Shown here piece by piece: positions 27,750 to 36,045 of a DNA stretch of 64,000 nt. Origin of the DNA: Halobacillus halophilus (GTDB taxonomy: Bacteria > Bacillota > Bacilli > Bacillales > Halobacillaceae). How positions within the stretch are numbered: the first letter of the stretch is position 1; each line of letters begins with the position of its first letter. Location of the stretch: positions 101,099-165,098 of the forward strand of contig NZ_JAIVAL010000013.1 of assembly GCF_020171985.1 (NCBI RefSeq), in the 5' to 3' direction. The position numbers were made by a program, and so were the translations under genes. The notes below the pieces were generated by a model. It had not been told where the DNA came from. It searched no databases and was given only the letters and a program-made list of their open reading frames with translations.

Positions 27750-27998
27750 TTAATCTGCATACACAGCAAGTTCTTCTTCAATCTTTGTACGGATTTTATC
27801 CAAAGCTTCTTCTGACGTTTTAGCGAAAACACGTGTGCCATTTACAATAGCATAAGGTCTGACTGCACACATGCCGCAGAAAGAAAGACATTCGTTCATG
27901 AGTACCGCCACTTCAGGGTATTCGGACTCAATAATGTCTTCAATATCAAGCTCTGTTATTAAGTTACCGTCACAAACTTCGACTACTACTACCCCCAT
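27750..27998 (-). CDS. DUF1450 family protein (YuzB-like)
   Basis: An 82-residue protein with the cysteine pattern CLSFCGMC followed by AVRPYAIVNG, the hallmark of DUF1450. The three clustered cysteines suggest a metal or iron-sulphur site, similar in layout to thioredoxin-like ferredoxins. AAAGGAG precedes the ATG by nine bases. Role unknown; located between a FAD synthetase paralogue and a small membrane protein. Confidence 0.85.
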   Translation of the reverse strand: MGVVVVEVCDGNLITELDIEDIIESEYPEVAVLMNECLSFCGMCAVRPYAIVNGTRVFAKTSEEALDKIRTKIEEELAVYAD

Positions 27999-28023
27999 GG
28001 TTAAATACTCCTTTCTGTAATGA

Positions 28024-28962
28024 CTAAGATGATAATCCTAAAATTTCTCGTGCGTAACGTTCGTCCTGTTTCATCTCTTCTACCAGTGCATCCATTCCTT
28101 TAAAATCCACCTCATCCCGAAGGTGACGCAGGAATTTTACAGATACCGTCTGTTCGTAAACATCTCCTGAAAAATCCAGAACATATGCCTCCACTTTATA
28201 AGAATCACCGTTTACCGTTGGACGGTAACCGGCACTAATTAACGTATAATAATGTTCGGGAGCCTCCCGGTGAAGTTTAACCACTCCTAGATAGACAGCT
28301 GGTTTTACTTCTACATATTCCTTAATATCTCCCAAATTCAAAGTAGGAAACCCTAGTTCACGACCAAGCTGCTCCCCTTTTTCTACTACTCCTGTAATTT
28401 CTAAAGGACGCCCAAGCATGGATTGAACGGCTTCCATTTTTCCTTCTTGAACGAGAGACCGTATTCTTGTGCTGCTGATCTTTTCACCATTCATTTTTAG
28501 GTGAGGCACTATTTTCACAGGTACATTTATTTCCTTACAGATGTCAGTAAGCCCCTGTGCATCAGAACCTCTCCCCTTACCGAAGCGAAACCCCTCCCCG
28601 ACAAGAATGTGCGAGATATTTAATTGACTTAAATGTTCGAAGACAAATTCTTCTGGAGAGGTTTTGGCGTACTCTTTTGTGAAATGAACATGATAGTAAC
28701 GGTCCACTCCATATCCTTGAAGCAACCTTATTTTATCTTGATAAGAAGATAGAGATGAAGCATATTCAGGGTCTCCTTTTAGCACCCATTTAGGATGATC
28801 AGAAAATCCATAAACAGCAATTTTATCCTCAGAGGAAGCTAGTTTTTTTGCCTCATTCAGAAGGTGTTGGTGCCCAAGATGCATTCCGTCCATTTTACCG
28901 ATTACTAATACGACAGGCTCTGAGTTTTGCGGCGGATGTGCCGTTACTTCAAATATCTCCAT
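28024..28962 (-). CDS. riboflavin kinase/FAD synthetase family paralogue
   Basis: About 312 residues. The N-terminal nucleotidyltransferase domain has GKMDGMHLGH where RibF normally has GxFDGxHxGH, plus ISSTRIR; the C-terminal kinase domain has GFPTLNL and PAVYLGVV in place of GFPTANL and PGVYxG. Both activities, riboflavin phosphorylation and FMN adenylylation, are plausible, but several motif residues deviate. The gene is not in the usual truB-ribC-rpsO setting, so it is likely a second copy. The third codon ATG has the better spacing from AAAGGGGAG; the first ATG at 28968 is possible. Confidence 0.85.
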   Translation of the reverse strand: MEIFEVTAHPPQNSEPVVLVIGKMDGMHLGHQHLLNEAKKLASSEDKIAVYGFSDHPKWVLKGDPEYASSLSSYQDKIRLLQGYGVDRYYHVHFTKEYAKTSPEEFVFEHLSQLNISHILVGEGFRFGKGRGSDAQGLTDICKEINVPVKIVPHLKMNGEKISSTRIRSLVQEGKMEAVQSMLGRPLEITGVVEKGEQLGRELGFPTLNLGDIKEYVEVKPAVYLGVVKLHREAPEHYYTLISAGYRPTVNGDSYKVEAYVLDFSGDVYEQTVSVKFLRHLRDEVDFKGMDALVEEMKQDERYAREILGLSS

Positions 28963-29108
28963 CTCCATTGCTCCCCTTTAGTATAATGATTAAACCTACT
29001 AATTATATAATACCATGTCCTATTTAAGCAACACTCGCTCTCATTTGCAACTGTTCTGCACGTGGTGTTTAATAATAGGCAAGAAGCTCTTACATAGGAG
29101 GTGATCTG

Positions 29109-29648
29109 ATGATTGAGAAAGCTAGCCGGTTTGCTGCTGAAGCCCATAGAGGACAAAAGCGGAAAAATTCAAATACGGATTACTTCGTACACCCTGAACG
29201 AGTGGCAGATTCATTACTAAAGGCAGGATTCAGACAGGAAATAGTATGCGCGGGCTATCTTCATGACGTAGTAGAAGATACGTCTTATACACTGCAAGAC
29301 ATTGAAAAAGAATTTGGATTAGATGTTAAAGCTTTAGTCGAAGCTCACACCGAAGACAAAAGCAAATCCTGGCAAGAACGCAAAAGCCACACTATCCAAT
29401 CTGTTAGAGAAGGTTCATTAGAGCTAAAAGCACTAATAGTGGCTGACAAACTAGATAATCTTCAATCGTTGATTACGGATTTAGAGGTGAATGGGGACAA
29501 GGTGTGGAGTAATTTTAACGCGGATTACAGACACCAGAAATGGTATTATCAATCTGTAGCAGAAGTGATGGAAGTTGGATTAAAGGAGAAGGATGTTCCG
29601 GCTTTTTTTAACACGTACCGGAAACTAGTTAAACAAACGTTTGATTAA
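29109..29648 (+). CDS. stand-alone HD domain hydrolase (RelA/SpoT HD type)
   Basis: A 179-residue HD-fold protein. His28, His52-Asp53, Glu56-Asp57 and the later ADKLDN give the full metal-binding and catalytic set of the ppGpp hydrolase domain of RelA/SpoT and Mesh1-like small alarmone hydrolases. No synthetase, TGS or ACT domain is attached. AGGAGGTGA precedes the ATG. Monocistronic with a strong terminator. Hydrolysis of ppGpp or another nucleotide is inferred. Confidence 0.87.
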   Translation: MIEKASRFAAEAHRGQKRKNSNTDYFVHPERVADSLLKAGFRQEIVCAGYLHDVVEDTSYTLQDIEKEFGLDVKALVEAHTEDKSKSWQERKSHTIQSVREGSLELKALIVADKLDNLQSLITDLEVNGDKVWSNFNADYRHQKWYYQSVAEVMEVGLKEKDVPAFFNTYRKLVKQTFD

Positions 29649-29691
29649 ACTCAGTGGGAAGGCCTGCGCTCCCCGTCCTTCCCACTGAGTT
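29648..29691. terminator. bidirectional terminator-like hairpin
   Basis: AACTCAGTGGGAAGG is matched by CCTTCCCACTGAGTT over a GC-rich loop between the convergent HD and Mur ligase genes; T-runs are weak. Confidence 0.75.
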
Positions 29692-31183
29692 ATAACATTA
29701 CAGGGCGATAATAACTGTCGATAATTTCTTCATCGGAATGCGGAATTTCTTCTCCTCTTACAATCTGGGCATTGTTTATACAGCCACTAGTAAGAAGTAT
29801 AATGTCGTTTTCTTTACCGAGTTCAAGAGACCTTTTTACTCCTTCAGCTCGGGTCTGGGCTGTATGAATATTAGGAGCTGCAGGTTCTTTGAACCCCGTC
29901 ATTACCTGGTCGATGATGACCTGGGGATGGTGGTAGCCTGGATGATCAACAGTTACAACCACTTGATCGGCTTTTCCTTCAATCGCAGCAGCCATTTTGG
30001 GCATCTTATTAAAGTCCCGGATTCCAATACCGGCTATCATCACAATTAACTGGCGGTAATCCAGTTTCTTTACTTCCTCCAACAATCTTTCCAAAGCGAC
30101 CGGAGTGTGAGCATAATCCAGAATAACTTTTTGGTTGTGCGGAGTTTGAATCACCTGGAATCTTCCTTCTGGCCCCTCAAGCTTTGGAAGAACGTTTAAA
30201 ACTTCATCCAGCGTAAATCCAAGCAGCAGGGATGTTCCTATAGCGGACAGTACATTTGCAACATTATAGGTTCCATACACAGGTACATAAACCTTATTTG
30301 TAGTTCCATTGAAAGACAAATCAAAAATGGAACCTTCTTCAGTCACTTCAATATTTTCTGCATTAAGGTCAGCCTCGCTGTTTGATTGAATACTGTAGGT
30401 AATCATGTTTTCATCCTGGAGTTTTAAGAGGTCTTCTCCCATTCCATCGTCATCTATATTAACCACTTTGTGAACGGCTTGATGGAAGAGTCTCATCTTG
30501 CATTCTCTATAATGTTCAATGGTTTTATGATACTCGAGGTGTTCTTCTGAAAAATTAGTATGAATGGCTACATCAAACGTTATTCCTTCTACACGCTGTT
30601 GATCAAGGGCAATGGATGATACTTCCATAACTGCCGCATGGTCGCCTTCCTCCACTAAATCACGAAAGATATGATGCAAGTCTAAAGATTCGGGAGTGGT
30701 AGGAGTACTCTTTTTATAAACGAACCTTCTTTGGGACGACCAGATTCCCGTGGTTCCAATCGATCCCGTTCTCATGCCTAGAAGGGTTAATAGAGAACGA
30801 ACATAGGCCGTTACTGTAGTCTTGCCATTTGTACCTGTTACCCCAATTGTTGTTAAACGTTCATCTGAATTGCCGAAGAAGAATTTTGAAAAGGAAGCCA
30901 TGGCTTCTCTAACGTCTTCCACCACAATAAATGTACAATGAGGGTACATTTGACTATGCTCCAGAAATAACGATTCGTTCACGCCAATAATAAGTGATGC
31001 GCCATTTTGAACCGCTTCTTCTACATACTGATCTCCATTAAAGCTCTCTCCTTTGATACTGAAGAAAGCAAAATTCCTCTCTACTCGTTTGGAGTGAAAG
31101 GCCAGATGTACTACCTCCTGGTAATCAGGACCGTATATACGCTTTATATTCAAATGTTTGAATTGATCAAAATGTATCATCAT
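29690..31183 (-). CDS. MurE-like Mur ligase, divergent
   Basis: A roughly 497-residue ATP-dependent amino-acid ligase of the UDP-MurNAc-tripeptide synthetase type. The P-loop GVTGTNGKTTVTAY, the carbamyl-lysine region and KSTPTTPESLDLH are present. The specificity loop, DNPR in diaminopimelate enzymes and DNPA in lysine enzymes, reads DHPG here, and the GKGHE motif is replaced by a SGCINN stretch. So the added residue is uncertain. It lies outside a division/cell-wall cluster. GTGAGGAAA favours the ATG at 31183; an ATG at 31201 lacks a site. Confidence 0.85.
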   Translation of the reverse strand: MMIHFDQFKHLNIKRIYGPDYQEVVHLAFHSKRVERNFAFFSIKGESFNGDQYVEEAVQNGASLIIGVNESLFLEHSQMYPHCTFIVVEDVREAMASFSKFFFGNSDERLTTIGVTGTNGKTTVTAYVRSLLTLLGMRTGSIGTTGIWSSQRRFVYKKSTPTTPESLDLHHIFRDLVEEGDHAAVMEVSSIALDQQRVEGITFDVAIHTNFSEEHLEYHKTIEHYRECKMRLFHQAVHKVVNIDDDGMGEDLLKLQDENMITYSIQSNSEADLNAENIEVTEEGSIFDLSFNGTTNKVYVPVYGTYNVANVLSAIGTSLLLGFTLDEVLNVLPKLEGPEGRFQVIQTPHNQKVILDYAHTPVALERLLEEVKKLDYRQLIVMIAGIGIRDFNKMPKMAAAIEGKADQVVVTVDHPGYHHPQVIIDQVMTGFKEPAAPNIHTAQTRAEGVKRSLELGKENDIILLTSGCINNAQIVRGEEIPHSDEEIIDSYYRPVML

Positions 31184-31201
31184 AGTTGTTTCCTCACTCA
31201 T

Positions 31202-31405
31202 AATATAATAGTTAGCGTCGTCAGATTTGCGTTAAAATATGTATGTTCTCTCTAATTGATTAACGGAAATAAACCCATCATCTTCCGGCCTTTAATACCC
31301 CTGTGCCCATACTAGATTAATTAAACCTTTTCCCTTATTTTAACGCAGGCAAACGCTTTTGACTTCTAATAAATGAAAAACAGGCACAACGCCCAGGTAA
31401 TTCCC
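31202..31405. other. intergenic region upstream of the Mur ligase gene
   Basis: AT-rich, no gene seen. It should contain the promoter of the Mur ligase on the minus strand. Confidence 0.4.
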
Positions 31406-31460
31406 AAATAAACCCACCTCAGGTCATCCAAAATATGGATGACCTGAGGTGGGTTTATTT
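31406..31460. terminator. bidirectional terminator hairpin, repeat family copy 2
   Basis: A perfect 25-bp stem, left arm 31406-31430, loop AAATA, right arm 31436-31460. The core ACCTCAGGTCATCCA is the same as at 2951 and 39678. It can end the P-type ATPase transcript. Confidence 0.9.
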
Positions 31461-31570
31461 GCCTTATTTATTAGAATAAATCTGTATTCGATCGGAGAAC
31501 TTAAATGGTAACAATCTGTTTAGAAAGAATAAAACATTGCCACAGCACCAAACTTGCTGCGGCATATTGA

Positions 31571-33706
31571 TCAAGTCTCAACCTGCACGTCAGCTTCTTT
31601 ATTTACTACAGAGGTTGAAACAGCTGATTTCGGCAGCATTACAGTTAAGCTGATGAGGGTGACAAGAATCGTAGCCCCCATATCTGACAAGATAGCTATC
31701 CATAGTGTAAGCCATCCAGGAATCGTTAGGAGCAGCGCGGCAAGCTTCAATCCTAAAGCAAGAGAAATATTAAGCTTAACGACTCGATTCACTTGCTTGG
31801 CAATTCTTATAGAACTTGGCAGTTTACCAAGGTGGTCCTGCATAAGGACAATATCTGCCGTCTCAATGGCACTATCGGTTCCTTTCCCCATAGCAATACC
31901 GAGATCAGCTGTAGCTAAAGCGGGAGCATCGTTAATTCCGTCTCCCACCATAGCAAGCTTTGTACCTTTACTTAATCTCTTTACTTGTTCTACTTTCTGC
32001 TCAGGAAGCAAACCAGCATATACATCGGTTACCCCAATCTCACCTGCTACTTTTTCAGCTGTTTTTTTGTGATCTCCTGTAAGCATAATCGTGTGCTTAA
32101 TCCCCGCCAAGTGCAGTTCTTTAATCAGGGACTTACTTTCATTTCTTATCTCGTCGGCGATCCCGAATAATCCCAGAATCTCCTCTTCACTTGAAACAAT
32201 GACCAGCGTATATCCTGCCTCTTTCAAAAACTCAATATCCTTTTGCTGTTCCTTGGATAGATCCAAGTGAGTAATCGTCTGTTCGCTTCCCATAAAGTAA
32301 GGGGCGTGATTAATTTCAGCGTAAATCCCTTTACCTGGCAGAGCTTCTACTTTCGAAGGCTCTTTTAATGCTGAGTTCTTAGCGTTAACTTCGGCCATCA
32401 CGGCTTTGGCAATCGGATGGGAGGAATTCTTTTCAATCGAACCAGCTATTGTATAAAAGCGCTCTGGATCATATACTCTCGTGGTCTGGACCGTGGGTGC
32501 CCCTTTGGTCAATGTTCCTGTTTTATCAAAAGCTATGCTTTCTATTTTACCCAGCTGCTCTAGAAACACGCCTCCCTTTACCAATATCCCATTGCGGGCG
32601 TTTTTTGTAATTCCTGACACGATAGCAATGGGGGAAGATAAAATAAGCGCGCACGGGCAGCCAACAATTAGGACTGCAAGCCCCTGATAAAGTGCCGATC
32701 CCCATTCCATACTGAATAACAAAGGCGGTACAACCATAACCAGAAGGGAAATCAGCATGATCGCCGGAGTATAGTACTTAGCAAAGCGATTAATAAACAA
32801 TTCGGTTGGAGTTTTCATTTCCTGTGCTTCTTCAACTAAATGTAATATTTTCGCTAAGGAGGAATCTTCATAAGCTCTCGTTATTTTCACTTTTAGAAGG
32901 CCTTCATTATTAATACTGCCTCCATACAATTTTTCACCCGACGCCTTTTCAACCGGCAATGATTCGCCGGTAATAGCCGATTCATTTACCGAACTAAACC
33001 CTTCTATCACGATTCCATCGGACGGGATCTTTTCACCAGCTTTTACAAGTACGACATCATTCTCTTCGAGGGATTCAATTGGTACAACTCTTTCGGATCC
33101 ATTCTCAAGTATCAGAGTGGCTTGTTTGGGAGCCACTTTGAGCAGCTGTTCCATGGAATTTCTGGCCTTTTCCATTCCGAGACCTTCCAGGTATTCATTT
33201 AAACCGAATAGGATCGCTACAATTGTGGCTTCTCTCCACTCTCCAATAGCTACGGCTCCTACCAATGCAATGGTCATTAACGTATCAATATTGAATTTCA
33301 GCTTCACTAAATTTCTGGCACCTTTAATAAACGTCTGATAACCACTGAGAGCCATGGCAGCTACGTACATCATAATTAACACATAGCCTGAAACATAGCT
33401 TTGCAATAAAAACGTAAGTCCGAAGATCACACTTGATAGAAAAACCAGCATCTTCATATTGGAACCGTGAGAGTGATTATGATCGTGGTGACCTTTCTCT
33501 CCATGCTCGTTCGTTTCTATAAGCGAGGCTCCATCTGATTTTAATATTTGACGCACTTTATTTAAGTTTACTTGTTCATCGACGACAAGTTTACTTGAAT
33601 TAAACTTCAGCTGTGCAGCGTCTCCGTGATCTAACTTTCTAATTTCACTTTCCATTTCGGCTGCACAATTTGCACAGGACAGCCCCTGGAGTTTGTATTC
33701 CTTCAT
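31571..33706 (-). CDS. cadA: heavy-metal P1B-type ATPase (zinc/cadmium exporter)
   Basis: Exports Zn/Cd/Co/Pb-type divalent metals at the expense of ATP. The 711-residue protein has an N-terminal metal-binding domain with SCANC, a His-rich linker (HHDHNHSHG near residue 74), eight membrane helices with the metal-site CPC near residue 348, the phosphorylation motif DKTGT near 394, and GDGINDAPAL. The CPC-type helix and His-rich region point to Zn/Cd rather than Cu. It starts 14 bases after an ArsR/CzrA-type regulator gene and is probably repressed by it. AGGAGAGGG precedes the ATG. Confidence 0.95.
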   Translation of the reverse strand: MKEYKLQGLSCANCAAEMESEIRKLDHGDAAQLKFNSSKLVVDEQVNLNKVRQILKSDGASLIETNEHGEKGHHDHNHSHGSNMKMLVFLSSVIFGLTFLLQSYVSGYVLIMMYVAAMALSGYQTFIKGARNLVKLKFNIDTLMTIALVGAVAIGEWREATIVAILFGLNEYLEGLGMEKARNSMEQLLKVAPKQATLILENGSERVVPIESLEENDVVLVKAGEKIPSDGIVIEGFSSVNESAITGESLPVEKASGEKLYGGSINNEGLLKVKITRAYEDSSLAKILHLVEEAQEMKTPTELFINRFAKYYTPAIMLISLLVMVVPPLLFSMEWGSALYQGLAVLIVGCPCALILSSPIAIVSGITKNARNGILVKGGVFLEQLGKIESIAFDKTGTLTKGAPTVQTTRVYDPERFYTIAGSIEKNSSHPIAKAVMAEVNAKNSALKEPSKVEALPGKGIYAEINHAPYFMGSEQTITHLDLSKEQQKDIEFLKEAGYTLVIVSSEEEILGLFGIADEIRNESKSLIKELHLAGIKHTIMLTGDHKKTAEKVAGEIGVTDVYAGLLPEQKVEQVKRLSKGTKLAMVGDGINDAPALATADLGIAMGKGTDSAIETADIVLMQDHLGKLPSSIRIAKQVNRVVKLNISLALGLKLAALLLTIPGWLTLWIAILSDMGATILVTLISLTVMLPKSAVSTSVVNKEADVQVET

Positions 33707-33720
33707 TCTTTCCCTCTCCT

Positions 33721-34059
33721 TTAGTGATGTAGAGCGTGATTGATCGTTTGCTGAAGGACATTGATGACATGCTCATCATCATGAGAGTAAAATAGTGTTG
33801 TTCCTGCTCTTCTGTATTTAACTAGACGCAAATTCTTCAAAAATCTCAGCTGATGTGAAACGGTTGACTGTCTTAACTCTAATGTATCTGCAATTTGGTT
33901 AACGGACATCTCCTGTTCGCATAGAAGATGTAAGATGCGTATGCGTGTCGGGTCAGATAAAGCTTTAAACGTTTGGGAAACAACGAACAGTGTCTCCTCA
34001 TCCAGCCCTTCCACTTCTTGCTTTTCCTTTTGATCTTCTTTCTTCGGTTCATTAACCAT
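33721..34059 (-). CDS. czrA: ArsR/SmtB-family metal-sensing repressor (CzrA-like)
   Basis: A 112-residue winged-helix repressor. The recognition helix is [13 protein letters not shown]. The C-terminal alpha-5 metal site of CzrA/SmtB is complete: Asp95, His97, His108 and His111 with the same spacing as in S. aureus CzrA, which indicates Zn/Co sensing. The alpha-3 CadC-type cysteine pair is not evident. The ATG at 34059 follows GGTGGAGA; the longer frame from 34086 lies over that site. It is cotranscribed with cadA. Confidence 0.9.
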   Translation of the reverse strand: MVNEPKKEDQKEKQEVEGLDEETLFVVSQTFKALSDPTRIRILHLLCEQEMSVNQIADTLELRQSTVSHQLRFLKNLRLVKYRRAGTTLFYSHDDEHVINVLQQTINHALHH

Positions 34060-34084
34060 ATGACTCTCCACCATCCTTATATGC

Positions 34085-34110
34085 ACATATATTCATATAT
34101 ACATCTATCG
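34085..34110. promoter_or_regulatory. candidate CzrA operator
   Basis: An AT-rich imperfect inverted repeat, ACATATATTCATATATACAT, lies just upstream of the regulator gene. It contains the ATTCA half-site typical of ArsR/SmtB operators. Confidence 0.4.
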
Positions 34111-34150
34111 TATGCAGGAATGTGTTTATTGTCAACCATGTTCTGCCCAT

Positions 34151-34176
34151 GTTTATTCCACATTTTTATTGGGAAT
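34151..34176 (+). promoter_or_regulatory. sigma-B-like promoter of the DJ-1/Hsp31 gene
   Basis: GTTTAT at 34151-34156 and GGGAAT at 34171-34176 with a 14-base spacer fit the general-stress consensus GTTTAA-N12-15-GGGWAW. Confidence 0.6.
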
Positions 34177-34252
34177 TATTCTTTTAGCACATGATGCTGC
34201 GTTAAATAAAAAACTATTCCAAACGTTTCTTATATTAAAGGAGGAATTTTAT

Positions 34253-34912
34253 ATGGCTAAGAAAGTATTAATGGTGCTTACTAATCATGATAAAATCACT
34301 GATGAGACACCTACAGGCGTATGGCTTTCTGAATTCGGAGAGGCTTACAACGAATTCAAACAACACGGTTATGAAGTAACGGTAGCAAGCCCGAACGGCG
34401 GAGTTGTACCTGTGGATCCAAACAGTGTAAGCGAAGATGAACCGCAGGAGATTTTAGATACAAAACCTCACCTGGAAGACACAGCACCAATCGCTGATTT
34501 TTCAGCTGAACAGTTTGACGCTGTTTTCTTGCCAGGCGGACATGGAACTATGTTCGATTTTCCTGATAATGAAACTCTTCAGAAACTGCTTCGTAACTTC
34601 TACGAAGCTGATAAATATGTAGCAGCCGTTTGTCACGGCCCTGCAGGACTTACAGGAGCTACTCTATCTAATGGCGAGCCACTGGTTAAAGGTAAACGTG
34701 TCAGTGCCTTCACGGACTCAGAAGAAGCTGAAACCACTCTTGATCAGTACATGCCTTTCCTATTGGAAAGTAAATTGAACGAGCTGGGTGCCACAGTTTC
34801 TTCAGGACCTAACTGGAGTACTCATTATGAAGTAGACGGTTACTTGATCACCGGTCAAAACCCTCAGTCTACTGAGGCTGTCGCAAAAGAACTTGTTAAG
34901 CAACTAGGTTAA
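34253..34912 (+). CDS. DJ-1/PfpI family protein (Hsp31-like)
   Basis: A 219-residue class I glutamine amidotransferase-like protein. The nucleophile elbow AAVCHGPAGL supplies the cysteine, with GGHGTMFDFP upstream, as in Hsp31/YajL-type glyoxalase III or chaperone proteins. AAAGGAGG lies eight bases before the ATG at 34253; the frame is open further upstream but the extension overlaps the promoter. A sigma-B-like promoter suggests stress induction. Exact activity uncertain (glyoxalase, deglycase or chaperone). Confidence 0.9.
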   Translation: MAKKVLMVLTNHDKITDETPTGVWLSEFGEAYNEFKQHGYEVTVASPNGGVVPVDPNSVSEDEPQEILDTKPHLEDTAPIADFSAEQFDAVFLPGGHGTMFDFPDNETLQKLLRNFYEADKYVAAVCHGPAGLTGATLSNGEPLVKGKRVSAFTDSEEAETTLDQYMPFLLESKLNELGATVSSGPNWSTHYEVDGYLITGQNPQSTEAVAKELVKQLG

Positions 34913-34920
34913 TAGTGGAG

Positions 34921-34957
34921 GAAGGCTGACATCCAAGCGGGATGTCAGCCTTCTTTA
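34921..34957 (+). terminator. terminator of the DJ-1 gene
   Basis: GAAGGCTGACATCC and GGATGTCAGCCTTC form a 14-bp stem followed by TTT. A second GC-rich hairpin, AAGCGCTC/GAGCGCTT, follows at 34964-34989 before the convergent small gene. Confidence 0.85.
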
Positions 34958-35004
34958 TGTAGGGAAGCGCTCCCGGGAAGAGCGCTTCAAGAGTTACTCA
35001 GGTG

Positions 35005-35235
35005 TTATTTGTGGTGATGGCGGCCGCAAACACAGTCAAAAAGTCTGCGAACAAACAGGAAGTAGATAATTAACCAGAGTACAGCTAAAACTAGTACGAC
35101 TACAAGTACAGGAACGGCTAGAGGGCCACCTGCAAATAAAGCGGCTGCTGCTATTCCCGCAAGAGCAACGGGCGCTAAAAAGAGTGTAAATATCGCTAAC
35201 CCCAGTCCACCTGTACTTCTTAGTAGATCATGCAT
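35005..35235 (-). CDS. small membrane protein with Cys/His tail
   Basis: A 76-residue protein with two hydrophobic segments (about 10-37 and 41-62) rich in Ala/Gly/Val, then a C-terminal tail RRLFDCVCGRHHHK with two cysteines and three histidines that could bind metal. AGGAGGTGA precedes the ATG. No family recognised. Confidence 0.7.
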   Translation of the reverse strand: MHDLLRSTGGLGLAIFTLFLAPVALAGIAAAALFAGGPLAVPVLVVVLVLAVLWLIIYFLFVRRLFDCVCGRHHHK

Positions 35236-35380
35236 AGAGTTTCACCTCCTGCTACTATTCTATGTCGCAGAAAGGTTCTATCTTGTACAATTAACCAGTA
35301 AATGGAATAAAAAGGCTAGTATCTTGCAGTAGAAATAGAGTCGTATGGTAGAATGATTCGTACGAAGAAGGAGGGCTTGG

Positions 35381-35803
35381 ATGAAGAAAAAATTAGACCA
35401 CATCGGTATTGCCGTTCGAAATATAGAAGACAGCATCGCTTTTTATACGAATGAATTGGGTGGAACGTTAATCGACCGCTACCGAAGCGAAGCAGAAGGC
35501 GTGGAAAGTGAAATTGCCATCATTGATATTGATGGTGACAGGACTGAACTTCTCATGCCTACTAACAATACCACTTCCCCTATTGCCAGATTTATTAAGC
35601 AGAAAGGAAAAGGTGTCCATCATGTGGCCTATCATGTAGGAGATCTTGATCGAGCTTTGAAAGAACTTGAAACCAAAGGCATCCGCACACTAGAATGGTC
35701 ACTTCGAACAAACAAGCATGGACGGCGTTTAATTTATTTAAATCCAGCCGATACAGAGGGAACTATCATTGAGTATTGTGATTATCCAGAACTAAAATCT
35801 TAG
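35381..35803 (+). CDS. VOC-family protein (methylmalonyl-CoA epimerase/glyoxalase-like)
   Basis: A 140-residue vicinal-oxygen-chelate protein with paired beta-alpha-beta modules. The metal ligands are the His in LDHIGIAV, His in HHVAYHV, and Glu in TIIEYCDYP. The layout is that of methylmalonyl-CoA epimerase, but without a mutase gene nearby the substrate is open. GAAGGAGGG precedes the ATG. Confidence 0.85.
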   Translation: MKKKLDHIGIAVRNIEDSIAFYTNELGGTLIDRYRSEAEGVESEIAIIDIDGDRTELLMPTNNTTSPIARFIKQKGKGVHHVAYHVGDLDRALKELETKGIRTLEWSLRTNKHGRRLIYLNPADTEGTIIEYCDYPELKS

Positions 35804-35941
35804 GTCAGATTCTTAATAAAATCGGGCAGAGTCTAACACTTTCTATAATCCTTTCAATCTACCCATTATTAATAAGGGCGAAAACAGGAAGCTTAACATG
35901 GTTATTCAAATGTTCCCCTCTCACCTTGTCTTAGCATAGTA

Positions 35942-35978
35942 AAAAAAGACCAAATCACATCGTGATTTGGTCTTTTTA
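35942..35978. terminator. bidirectional terminator
   Basis: AAAAAGACCAAATCA and TGATTTGGTCTTTTT form a perfect stem around CATCG between the VOC and the convergent oxidoreductase genes. Confidence 0.92.
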
Positions 35979-36045
35979 TCGCAAAATGTAAAAGATGTTT
36001 TCTCTAGTGAGAACGAACGTTGACCCCGTAGAATTGTCACTCATT

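Noticed and set aside
34112..34252. N-terminal extension of the DJ-1/Hsp31 protein from the first in-frame ATG
   Set aside because: The stretch covers the sigma-B-like promoter and the AAAGGAGG site; the conserved protein begins at 34253.
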